From NCBI RefSeq assembly GCF_000766795.1, contig NZ_JPDS01000003.1, forward strand, positions 372,001-436,000: a DNA stretch of 64,000 nucleotides. The letters run 5' to 3'. Shown piece after piece: positions 44,370 to 52,838 of the stretch. The translations under genes were made by a program, and so were the position numbers. Every line of letters starts with the position of its first letter. Position 1 is the stretch's first letter. The notes under the pieces were generated by a model that had not been told where the DNA came from, did not search any database, and saw only the letters and a program-made list of their open reading frames with translations. Source of the DNA: Polaribacter sp. Hel1_85. GTDB taxonomy: Bacteria > Bacteroidota > Bacteroidia > Flavobacteriales > Flavobacteriaceae.

Positions 44370-46706
44370 TTAATAATTAAATTCTAAAACCTCTCCTTTT
44401 TTAGTATCTATTTCTTTAACGTCATTGTTATATCGTAAATTTAAAGTATTCCCCAACTTAGATTTAATAGTTAAAGTTTTCAGTTTCCCTAACTCCCAGC
44501 TCATATCAATTTCAAACCCCTTTTTAGCAACGATTCCTTTAATACTTCCCGATGCCCAAGCTGAAGGTAAAGCAGGCAATACATGTACTTCTCCATTATG
44601 ACTTTGCATTAGCATTTCTGTAATTCCAGAAACCACTCCAAAATTCCCGTCAATTTGAAAAGGAGGATGCACATCTAAAAGGTTTGGCAATGTAGATTTT
44701 CTTTGCAATGCTAAAATATTTTCATATGCTTTGTTCCCTTCTAATAAACGTGCATAAAAATTAATAATCCAAGCTCTACTCCAACCTGTATGACCACCAC
44801 CTTTAGATAATCTTCCTGCAATTGTTTTTTTAGCAGCTTCAAACAATTCAGGTGTCTTTGTTTTCGAAATTTGATTTGATGGATGTAAAGCATACAAATG
44901 TGAAATATGTCTATGTCCTGGTTCGGCTTCTTTTAGCTCTCCTACCCATTCCAATAACCTACCATCTTTACCAATTTCAAGAGGAGGCATTTGTTCTATT
45001 TTCTGTTTTAAGATAGCACTAAAATCTTGATCTATATTTAAAATTTCTGCAGCCTTGATACAATTATTAAATAATTCAAAAACAATTTCACGATCCATGG
45101 TTGGCCCCATATTCAAAGTAGCTTTTTTACCATCTTTGGTTAAAAAATTGTTTTCTGGAGAAACAGAGGGACCTGTAACTAAAAGTCCTGTTTTAGGATC
45201 TTTCACCATAAAGTCAACAAAAAACAAAGCAGCTTCTTTCATAATAGGATAGGCATATTCTTTTAAATATTCGTTATCTTCGACATATTCATAATGGGTA
45301 AATAAATGTTGACAAGCCCAGGCGGCTCCCATAGGCCACATACCATATCTTGCCTTCCCAAAAGCAGCTGTAGCGTGCCAAATACCACTGGTGTGATGTG
45401 CTACAAAACCTCTAGTATTATATGTCTTTCTTGCGGTAATACGCCCCATTTCACGTAGGTTACCAATGTATTCTAAAAATGGCTCATGGCACTCCGCTAG
45501 GTTTGCCATTTCTGCCATCCAATAATTCATTTGAACATTGATATTGGTATGATAATCTGAATTCCATGGCGGTGTAAATCCTTTTGCCCAAATTCCTTGT
45601 AAATTAGCAGGTAAAGTACCCGGTCTAGAACTACTAATTAATAAATAGCGTCCAAATTGATATTGCAATTGTGTTAAGTAATTATCTGTAGCTCCCTTTT
45701 TTACTTTTTTTAAGCGTACATCTGTAGGAAGCTCGTCTCCATGACTATCAGAAATATTAAAAGAAAGTCTGTTAAATAAAGATTGATAATCAGAAACATG
45801 TCTTTCTAATAACTCTTGATAAGAAGAGTTTGCCATTTTATTGAATGTTTTATGATTTTCCTTTTCAGGATCTAATCCGCGATAATTACTAGAAGCAACC
45901 ACTTTAATTAGGACTTCATCTGCATTGGAAATTATTAACTTTCCGTCTTTAATTTCAGAAGTTCCTCCGTTGGTTTCAAAATGAACAGTGGCATGAAATT
46001 TAACTCCATGACCATTTCCGACATGTTCAGAAAAATCAATACTATTTTCTGATAATGAAATTTTAGTTTGTTTATTTCGTTTCACCCAAGAAGAGATGTT
46101 TATTTTCCCTTGTTTATCTGCAGTGAATTTATACACCATCGCTTTATCAGAAAAACTAGAAAAATACGTTCTTGTATATTGAACATCATCATTTTTAAAC
46201 TTTGTTGTAACAACCGATTTATTAATATCTAATTCTCGCTTATAATTACTAACAGCATCTAAATCAGTAGTTTCAATAAATAAATTCGCTAACATTTGAT
46301 ACGAACTTGTTCCTGTTGGCAAACGATCTGCTAAAATTTTATCTTGTACCATTGCCTCCGCTTCCATATATTTCTTATCGAATAGCAATTTTTGTATGGC
46401 AGCAATATGTTTACCTGCATCTTTTTTGTCTCGGTTATAATCTTTACCACCTGTCCAAATAGTTTCTTCATTTAAACAAATGATTTCCTTTTTAGGCGTA
46501 CCATAAATCATGGCTCCTAAATTTCCATTTCCAATAGGAAGTCCTTGATTCCATTTAGTTGTTGGTTGGTTGAACCAAATTTTTAAAGGAGAAGTTTCTT
46601 TTACTTCTTCTGTTTGATTACAGCTAAAAAAAGTAAAAGCTATTAAGATTAAATAAGCAAACTTCTTTATAAATTTATTGTGGATTGTTATCCAATGTAT
46701 TTTCAT
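44370..46706 (-). CDS. GH95 family alpha-L-fucosidase / alpha-L-galactosidase lipoprotein
   Basis: 778 residues with a signal ending LIAFTFFSCNQ. The N-terminal beta-sandwich begins KIWFNQPTTKWNQGLPIGNG, a GH95 signature. The (alpha/alpha)6 barrel carries the residues known from Bifidobacterium AfcA: two Asn in YHTNINVQMNYW, the acid Glu in VSPENNFL and the Asp in FQIDGNFGVVSG. GH95 enzymes invert the anomeric centre and cut terminal alpha-L-fucose or alpha-L-galactose. It heads a two-gene unit with the sulfatase at 42852, has its own promoter (46764-46792), and is preceded by the best copy of the shared locus motif. Confidence 0.94.
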   Translation of the reverse strand: MKIHWITIHNKFIKKFAYLILIAFTFFSCNQTEEVKETSPLKIWFNQPTTKWNQGLPIGNGNLGAMIYGTPKKEIICLNEETIWTGGKDYNRDKKDAGKHIAAIQKLLFDKKYMEAEAMVQDKILADRLPTGTSSYQMLANLFIETTDLDAVSNYKRELDINKSVVTTKFKNDDVQYTRTYFSSFSDKAMVYKFTADKQGKINISSWVKRNKQTKISLSENSIDFSEHVGNGHGVKFHATVHFETNGGTSEIKDGKLIISNADEVLIKVVASSNYRGLDPEKENHKTFNKMANSSYQELLERHVSDYQSLFNRLSFNISDSHGDELPTDVRLKKVKKGATDNYLTQLQYQFGRYLLISSSRPGTLPANLQGIWAKGFTPPWNSDYHTNINVQMNYWMAEMANLAECHEPFLEYIGNLREMGRITARKTYNTRGFVAHHTSGIWHATAAFGKARYGMWPMGAAWACQHLFTHYEYVEDNEYLKEYAYPIMKEAALFFVDFMVKDPKTGLLVTGPSVSPENNFLTKDGKKATLNMGPTMDREIVFELFNNCIKAAEILNIDQDFSAILKQKIEQMPPLEIGKDGRLLEWVGELKEAEPGHRHISHLYALHPSNQISKTKTPELFEAAKKTIAGRLSKGGGHTGWSRAWIINFYARLLEGNKAYENILALQRKSTLPNLLDVHPPFQIDGNFGVVSGITEMLMQSHNGEVHVLPALPSAWASGSIKGIVAKKGFEIDMSWELGKLKTLTIKSKLGNTLNLRYNNDVKEIDTKKGEVLEFNY

Positions 46707-46763
46707 TCTGATTATTTATTTAGTTGATGTTCCTTTTTATTTTTCATAATTTATGTATTGAAT

Positions 46764-46792
46764 CAAAAGTAAATAAAAGTACGCTCTACCAA
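46764..46792 (-). promoter_or_regulatory. Promoter of the GH95-sulfatase operon
   Basis: On the minus strand TTG (46790-46792), 18 bases, then TACTTTTG (46764-46771): a full Bacteroidota -33/-7 promoter about 58 bases before the GH95 start. Ten bases separate the -33 TTG from motif site d, the usual position of an activator site. Confidence 0.65.
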
Positions 46793-46802
46793 GAAGTACA
46801 AC

Positions 46803-46831
46803 GGTATCATACTTAGTGTAATAATGTTGCA
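46803..46831 (-). promoter_or_regulatory. Shared locus motif, site d (before the GH95 operon)
   Basis: Minus strand TGCAACATTATTACAC, four bases, TATGATACC. It has the same two blocks and spacing as site b before the T9SS protein gene and abuts the GH95 promoter. Confidence 0.7.
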
Positions 46832-46903
46832 TATTACCCCAAAAAAGTAAACTCACCCTTAATTAACTACAGTTAGAACACTGTTATTACGTCATTCAAA
46901 AAC

Positions 46904-48724
46904 TTAATTAGTGCTTTGTAGTGGTATAAAAATAGTATAGGAATCTTTTCCTTTTTTTATAGCAAGACACAAAACCGTTGGTTGATTATTTTCTAAATAA
47001 ACAAAGGGACGTTCCATTCGGTTAGGAATTAAAAAAGAACCATCTTCAAGTTTTATTTTTTTAATAGCAATTTTATAATGCTCTGCTTTTTTCCAATTCA
47101 AACCATCTAAAGAAGTCATTAAACCAATATAAGAATGAGCATGAAAAACCGCATAAAAAACAGCTTGTTCTTTATCATACCACATCGAAACATCTTCTGT
47201 GTCTAAATTTCCTATAACAGGATTCGGTTGCATTACAAAATGACCTTCTGGAGATTTAGAAACGGCAATTGCCTGATTTCTTATAAATCTTTTCTCATTA
47301 GGTTTATCACCTTTAATTATTAAGTAATAATTGCCATCTTTTCCTTGACTAATTGCAGGGTTAACCGTAATATTTGCAATTGGCCCTGAGGGTTCTATCA
47401 TGGCTTTGTCCATCCTTTTCCATGGACCATTAATCGAATTAGAAACTGCTACTCCAGTTCTTTGGTTTTTACGAAGCATTCCTCTATCAGTATCTTTTAA
47501 AGATTTTGTACTTAGCCTAACTAAATCATGATGCGTAAATTCTTTACCTCCTAAATTTGTAGCAATATAATATAGATAGTATTTCCCTTCAAAATATTTA
47601 ATTTTAGGATTATGAGCCGTAATTTCATCCCAAGAACCATTATGACTGCCTTTCAGAACGGTTTCTTTATATTCCCAAGGTCCAATAGGTGTCTTTGAAA
47701 CTGCGTGTGCTATTTCTGAAAAAGTCAACCATCCATTAAAAGTATATTCTCTTTTCCACCTTGAATAAAATAAATGATATTTGCCTTTTTCTCCCTTAAT
47801 AATTGAGCCACCCCAATTGTAATACAAAGAATCACGAAAAATTCCTTCTTTTTTTAAAGGTTTAATTATTTTATTAATATCAAGGGTGTCTTTCGTTTTT
47901 TTCTGACTAAAAATCCAGTTGATCAATTCCTTCTCTTTCCAAGCCAATTCATATGAATTATGTCCTACATCTTTATAAATTGTTAATCGAGCTTTGTTCT
48001 TCTTTTGTTTATACAAAGACGCTATCATATCAGTTGATCCAGAAAGTGGCACTGTTGGGTCTTTATCTCCATGAAAAGCCCAAATTGGAATTTCATTTAT
48101 TTTTTGTGCTATGGATGGATCTCCTGCTCCACATACTGGAACCGCCGCTGCTACAATCTCAGGATAATTCATAACAAAATTCCATGCACCATAACCTCCC
48201 ATTGAAACTCCCATCACATAAATACGTTCTTTATCTACTGAGTTTTCTTTTACAACTTTATCAAATATCTTTTTAACTAATTTCATTGGTTTGCTAAGCG
48301 GAATATCTTTAAGTTTATAAGAACCTTTTTTCCAAGGGACATTTACCCATTGCTGTTTTTTAGGGCATTGTGGCATTAGAATAATACACGGGTTATCTTT
48401 TTGAACATCTTTGTCTATCCAACCTGCAACCCATGGTCGTAATTGTTTTAAGTTGTCATTTCCCCTTGAACCTGCTCCATGAAAAGCAAGAAGCAATGGA
48501 TACTTTTTTTGAGGATTATAATCCGGTGGTAAAAATAATCTATAAGGCATTTTCTCACCATTTTCATCTGTATAAATATAGGCAGTAGAATTCTCTGCAT
48601 AATAATCCTGATGATGTTGTTTAACAACCTCTTTATCTTCAGAGTTTAATCCATCTGAATAAGTAGTTTGAGCAATTGCAAACTGTGTAAATAGGTAAAG
48701 TAATAAAACTGTATTTTTTTTCAT
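46904..48724 (-). CDS. Two-domain enzyme: alpha/beta-hydrolase esterase fused to propeller glycosidase-like domain
   Basis: 606 residues with a signal peptide (MKKNTVLLLYLFTQFAIAQ). Residues about 45-275 are a PHB-depolymerase/prolyl-oligopeptidase-like hydrolase: oxyanion region LLLAFHGAGSRGND, nucleophile Ser in VMGVSMGGYGAW, acid Asp in HGDKDPTVP and His in VGHNSYEL. Residues about 295-606 are a five-bladed propeller like those at 36526 and 54426, with YYNWGGSIIKGEKGKYHLFY, AHNPKIKYFEGKYYLYY and DTEDVSMWYDKEQAVFY. It could remove an acyl group and then cut the same unit. The ester and sugar substrates are unknown. Confidence 0.8.
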   Translation of the reverse strand: MKKNTVLLLYLFTQFAIAQTTYSDGLNSEDKEVVKQHHQDYYAENSTAYIYTDENGEKMPYRLFLPPDYNPQKKYPLLLAFHGAGSRGNDNLKQLRPWVAGWIDKDVQKDNPCIILMPQCPKKQQWVNVPWKKGSYKLKDIPLSKPMKLVKKIFDKVVKENSVDKERIYVMGVSMGGYGAWNFVMNYPEIVAAAVPVCGAGDPSIAQKINEIPIWAFHGDKDPTVPLSGSTDMIASLYKQKKNKARLTIYKDVGHNSYELAWKEKELINWIFSQKKTKDTLDINKIIKPLKKEGIFRDSLYYNWGGSIIKGEKGKYHLFYSRWKREYTFNGWLTFSEIAHAVSKTPIGPWEYKETVLKGSHNGSWDEITAHNPKIKYFEGKYYLYYIATNLGGKEFTHHDLVRLSTKSLKDTDRGMLRKNQRTGVAVSNSINGPWKRMDKAMIEPSGPIANITVNPAISQGKDGNYYLIIKGDKPNEKRFIRNQAIAVSKSPEGHFVMQPNPVIGNLDTEDVSMWYDKEQAVFYAVFHAHSYIGLMTSLDGLNWKKAEHYKIAIKKIKLEDGSFLIPNRMERPFVYLENNQPTVLCLAIKKGKDSYTIFIPLQSTN

Positions 48725-48736
48725 ATTTAAACAACC

Positions 48737-50191
48737 TTATTTCTTAGCTTGAGTAGCCTCTGTCCAATTATCAGTTCTAAAAGAAGATGCTGGTAAAAGG
48801 TTTGTGTCATATAGAGTTCCATTAATCCAATTACGCCACGCATATCTAACAGCTACAGGATTTGTTACTTTATCACTCTTCACTAAGACTTTTCTTCTAT
48901 TCACAATTTTTGATGTGGCAGGATAAAATACTTTATCTGCTCCTGCAATTTCAAAACCTGTTAACGCATCATACGCATACAAACCTTTCTCTGCGTTTTT
49001 AAAACTCAATAGGATTCCTTCATCTTTTTTCTCTAGTGATTTATAAATTGGACCACCATAATCTACAGTCTTATAACCATAGGTTTGATTTAGAGCATTA
49101 AATAATAACCTGTCTGCCACTTCTCTCTTTTTTGGTGGATGAATGCTTTTTTCATCACCAATATCCATTGTAATCGCAATTCCCGAATTCGGAATTAAAT
49201 CTAAACATTGCAATTGTGCTTCTCTAATAAATGCAGTATTATCATTGGTTTGAAATACATCATTGTTATTGTATAAATAAGGCGCAATTTGTACATAATA
49301 AAACGGAAAATCTCCAATTCCCCAACGTGTTCTCCAATCTTTTACCATTGCTGGTAAATACTTTTTGTAATTATTAGGTTCCATACGATTACTCTCTCCT
49401 TGGTACCACAATGCACCTTTTATGGTATAAGAAGTTAAAGGGTTTATCATTGAATTATACAAAAGAGTTGAGACTTGATGTGGTTTTTTCTTAATATTTA
49501 CATTCTCTAAATTAATCGTTTTAAAAAGACTAATTGCTTCTTTACTCATCCAAGATTCAATTTTACTTCCTCCCCAAGAGGTATGAATCATTCCTACAGG
49601 GCAATCTAATACTTCTTGTAATTGCTTACCAAAAAAGTAGGCTATTGCACTAAAATTTAATACACTTTCTGGAGAAGAATCTTGCCAACCAGAAGACTTT
49701 TTAAGTTTTTCTAAAGGTGTTTTTGACGCAACTGTACCAACACTAAAAAAGCGTAGATTTTTATTATTTGACTTCGCAATTGTTAAACCTCCTCCGTATG
49801 TTGGCTGACCATCATACCCCTTAAAAGACTGAAACATATTAGATTGACCTGAACACAACCAAACTTCACCAAATAAAATATTCTCTAATAAAATATCAGA
49901 TTCTTTGCTGTTTATATTGATAAATTGAGGCTCTTTACTATTAGTCGTTTTTACTTCAATTCTCCATTTACCTTTATCATTAGCTTTAAAACTAATCTTC
50001 TTTTTTAACCAAGAAGTTTTTATGGTAATCTTCTCATTTGCATCTGCCCATCCCCAAAGAACAACCGTAGTATTACGTTGCAAAACCATATTTGAGGATA
50101 CAATTGCAGGAAGCTTAACTTCTGCTTTAATTGATTGTTGAAATAATAAATTGAATACTATTATTATGACAATTAAAATAACTTTTCTCAT
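48737..50191 (-). CDS. Sialate O-acetylesterase-type SGNH esterase (first copy)
   Basis: 484 residues with a signal peptide (VILIVIIIVFNLLFQQS region). After an N-terminal beta-domain (VSSNMVLQRNTTVVLWGWAD) the SASA catalytic part has the nucleophile in CSGQSNMFQSFKGYDG, ALWYQGESNRMEPNNY and the late IHPPKKREVADRL containing the catalytic His. Family members remove O-acetyl groups from sugars; sialic acid is only one possible substrate, and no sialic acid genes are present here. It belongs to the tight minus-strand run between the esterase-propeller fusion and the GH117-like gene and is probably a carbohydrate deacetylase. Confidence 0.87.
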   Translation of the reverse strand: MRKVILIVIIIVFNLLFQQSIKAEVKLPAIVSSNMVLQRNTTVVLWGWADANEKITIKTSWLKKKISFKANDKGKWRIEVKTTNSKEPQFININSKESDILLENILFGEVWLCSGQSNMFQSFKGYDGQPTYGGGLTIAKSNNKNLRFFSVGTVASKTPLEKLKKSSGWQDSSPESVLNFSAIAYFFGKQLQEVLDCPVGMIHTSWGGSKIESWMSKEAISLFKTINLENVNIKKKPHQVSTLLYNSMINPLTSYTIKGALWYQGESNRMEPNNYKKYLPAMVKDWRTRWGIGDFPFYYVQIAPYLYNNNDVFQTNDNTAFIREAQLQCLDLIPNSGIAITMDIGDEKSIHPPKKREVADRLLFNALNQTYGYKTVDYGGPIYKSLEKKDEGILLSFKNAEKGLYAYDALTGFEIAGADKVFYPATSKIVNRRKVLVKSDKVTNPVAVRYAWRNWINGTLYDTNLLPASSFRTDNWTEATQAKK

Positions 50192-50261
50192 TTGTTCTTT
50201 TTTTGATAATATGATATAACAACTAATTCTTACGAGTTTCTATATTTTCTATTTAGTTAAA

Positions 50262-51272
50262 TTATTCTTTCATTTCAAAGCGAACTAAATAAGCGAATCC
50301 TTTCTTTTGAATCATTGAAATTCCCCAACCTGGAACTTCAGTTTTCAAATGCCCTTCTTCTAAATGTGGACGATATAACCCTGGTGCTTTCGGTATTCTT
50401 TTTAGGCTGTCTTGCAAAACTGAATAATGCTCACCATCTTTAGCATAATTTATTGTTGCATTAATAGAGGCAAGAGAAGCTATTCCTCCGTCTTTTTGCC
50501 AAATTAATACTTCATGACTTTTGTCTAACAAGTAGCCTTTATGTTTTTTAAAATGACCATCAGGTTTGTCTGCATACGCCACACTCATTTTAGTACGACT
50601 TGGTCCTTTCGTTCCATCAATAATTGATCTTCCTTTATAGAATAACCATATTTTATCATCTCTAACTAATAAACTTGCATCATCAATTCTAAAGCTATCA
50701 AAATCAGAAGCTACAGTACTAATCTCTAAAACCGGATTATTTTCAACTCTTACAAACGGACCATTTGGACTATCTGAAACTGCAAGACCAATAGCAGTAA
50801 TATCTGTTGTAGAGTTACCTTCAAATTCCTTCTTTTCATTTCCTGGAGTTGGTTTTACACCTGTATAATATAAGTAATACTTGCTATTATGAACTAAGAT
50901 ATTTGGCGTAAAAACAGAATGACTGTCAAACGTGCCTTCTTTACCTAGGTCAAGCGCCATTCCTTGCTCTTTCCAAGTATGTCCTTCATCTTGTGATGTT
51001 GCATACCAAATAGTACCCCAATAACCAGATGTTACAGGACTATCCATACGAGTGTACCACATATAATAAGTATCATCTACCTTAATAATATCACTATTAT
51101 CGCGTCTATTATGTACAGTATCTACACCAACTCCTGTTATTTTCTGATATGTAAATTTTACAGAACTTTTTTCAATTGCAACTTCTTTACGAACCTTTGC
51201 CTCTTTTTTAGAAGGTTTACAAGAAATAATGAAACAAACTAATGCTATTAGAATTCCAATTTTTAATTTCAT
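50262..51272 (-). CDS. GH117-like glycosidase lipoprotein (3,6-anhydro-alpha-L-galactosidase family)
   Basis: 336 residues with a lipoprotein signal (ALVCFIISCKPSK). The mature chain matches the GH117 pattern as I recall it from Zobellia AhgA: NRRDNSDIIKVDDTYYMWYT, IWYATSQDEGHTWKEQG, HSVFTPNILVHNSKYYLYYT and KSHEVLIWQKDGGIA. The acidic residue after RR, an Asp in SFRIDDASL and the His of SHEV correspond to the catalytic set of that family. GH117 enzymes release 3,6-anhydro-L-galactose from agar oligosaccharides, though the family has other clades. This is the most specific pointer toward a galactan in the locus. Confidence 0.72.
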   Translation of the reverse strand: MKLKIGILIALVCFIISCKPSKKEAKVRKEVAIEKSSVKFTYQKITGVGVDTVHNRRDNSDIIKVDDTYYMWYTRMDSPVTSGYWGTIWYATSQDEGHTWKEQGMALDLGKEGTFDSHSVFTPNILVHNSKYYLYYTGVKPTPGNEKKEFEGNSTTDITAIGLAVSDSPNGPFVRVENNPVLEISTVASDFDSFRIDDASLLVRDDKIWLFYKGRSIIDGTKGPSRTKMSVAYADKPDGHFKKHKGYLLDKSHEVLIWQKDGGIASLASINATINYAKDGEHYSVLQDSLKRIPKAPGLYRPHLEEGHLKTEVPGWGISMIQKKGFAYLVRFEMKE

Positions 51273-51296
51273 ATAATAAATAATTTAACAAGTAAT

Positions 51297-52763
51297 TTAT
51301 TTGATTTCTTTAGCTATTTTTTTTGCTAAAATCTTATATCCTTTTTGATTAAGATGAATACCATCAACAGTATATTTATATGCTTTTTTCATTAATTTAT
51401 TTACATCAATCAATTTAACATTTTGCTCCTCTGCAATTTCTCTAATGATAGGAATTACCCAATCATATAAATGTTTGATACGTTTTTTTATTTCTGGGTC
51501 TCTACTTTTTGCGTGTTCATAAATTGGTAACGGAGTTAAAACATATATCTCTGCATTTTCATTCTTACGTTTATAAGTATTTATCAGTTTAATATATTGA
51601 CTTTTAAACTCCTCTTGCGGTGTACCAATAAATTTTGTTTTTCTTGTTTTATCTAAACACCATTTTACATTTGCATCGTTTGTACCAAACATAATTAAAA
51701 CAATATCTGGTGTGAATTTTAATGAATTCTTATATTCTTTCTTTTTAAAGTATGGATGATTTGTTCCTTCAATTAATGTTGCCCCACCTTTACCAAAGTT
51801 TTTAACCTGATAATTTTCTCCTAATTTTTCTTGTAAAAATTTTGGATACGTGGCCTCTGTATTACTATCTCCTATGCAAGAAACTTGTTTAATATTTTCA
51901 GCTAGCGTTGGTTTCTCTTTTAAATAACAAAGCTTTTCTAAAAACACATCCGTTTTATATGCAGTTAAATTGAAATATTTATTCCCTGTTCCTTTTCTAA
52001 AAAAATCGCCATTAAAAAACCCATGTCCCATATTATCTACAGCAACTAATTCACAGTCATTTCCTGCTTCTTTCATCAATCTTGTAAAACGTTCTGCATT
52101 TTCAAAAGGCACCGTTTTATCTTTTGTTCCATGAAAAATTAACATTGGTGGCATGTCTTTTTTTACTTGATCCGTTGGGGAAATTTCTGTTTCACGACCA
52201 ACCACTTTTTTAGAACCATACCCTTTTAGGGTAGTGTCTGAAACAGGGTTATAAGCAACAACTGCGTTAGGCACAGAACTTACAGACAAATTCTCATCAA
52301 CATTTTCTAAACCTTTTATTAAGGCTGTAGTTAATGCAACATGTCCTCCCGCAGAACCTCCACTTGCAACAATTTTATTAGGATCAATATTTAATTCTTT
52401 GGCATTTTCTCTAACCCAACGAATAGCAGATTTTCCATCTTCCACACACTCAAATGGAGAAGTACCATGTGTATTTTTCACTCTATACTCTGCTGATATT
52501 GCCAAAATACCTCTAGATGCAAAATATTTGCTTTGTTGATAAAATTGTTTTGGATTTCCTCCTACCCAACCTCCACCAAAAAAGAAGACTATTGCCGCTG
52601 TTGGTTTTTTAGAAATTTCAGGTTTAAAAAGGTGCAGATACAAACTATCTCCATTTACTTTTTTATACAAGACCTTACTGTCTGGAGTAATATTCTGAGC
52701 TCCAATATTAAAAATTGTACAAACTAGAATTAAAAACGTTACTATTACTTTTTTTGAATTCAT
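51297..52763 (-). CDS. Fusion of an alpha/beta-hydrolase carboxylesterase and an SGNH/GDSL esterase
   Basis: 488 residues from the ATG at 52763, chosen because it gives a clean signal peptide (MNSKKVIVTFLILVCTIF, cut near IGAQ); an ATG at 52799 would add 12 polar residues. Residues about 20-270 form an esterase with FFFGGGWVGGN, nucleophile Ser in ASGGSAGGHVAL, HGTKDKTVP and NMGHGFFNG. Residues about 290-488 form an SGNH hydrolase with VSCIGDSNTEATYP, the Asn/Gly block NFGKGGATL, MFGTNDANVKW and DGIHLNQKGYKIL. Both halves have complete catalytic sets, so the protein could remove two different ester groups, for example acetyl or feruloyl-like, from one chain. Confidence 0.85.
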   Translation of the reverse strand: MNSKKVIVTFLILVCTIFNIGAQNITPDSKVLYKKVNGDSLYLHLFKPEISKKPTAAIVFFFGGGWVGGNPKQFYQQSKYFASRGILAISAEYRVKNTHGTSPFECVEDGKSAIRWVRENAKELNIDPNKIVASGGSAGGHVALTTALIKGLENVDENLSVSSVPNAVVAYNPVSDTTLKGYGSKKVVGRETEISPTDQVKKDMPPMLIFHGTKDKTVPFENAERFTRLMKEAGNDCELVAVDNMGHGFFNGDFFRKGTGNKYFNLTAYKTDVFLEKLCYLKEKPTLAENIKQVSCIGDSNTEATYPKFLQEKLGENYQVKNFGKGGATLIEGTNHPYFKKKEYKNSLKFTPDIVLIMFGTNDANVKWCLDKTRKTKFIGTPQEEFKSQYIKLINTYKRKNENAEIYVLTPLPIYEHAKSRDPEIKKRIKHLYDWVIPIIREIAEEQNVKLIDVNKLMKKAYKYTVDGIHLNQKGYKILAKKIAKEIK

Positions 52764-52838
52764 TTTATTATTTAATTTTTTTATCGATTTATTTCTCATT
52801 AAGTATTCTAATTACTTCAGCAAAAGAAACTATAAAAT

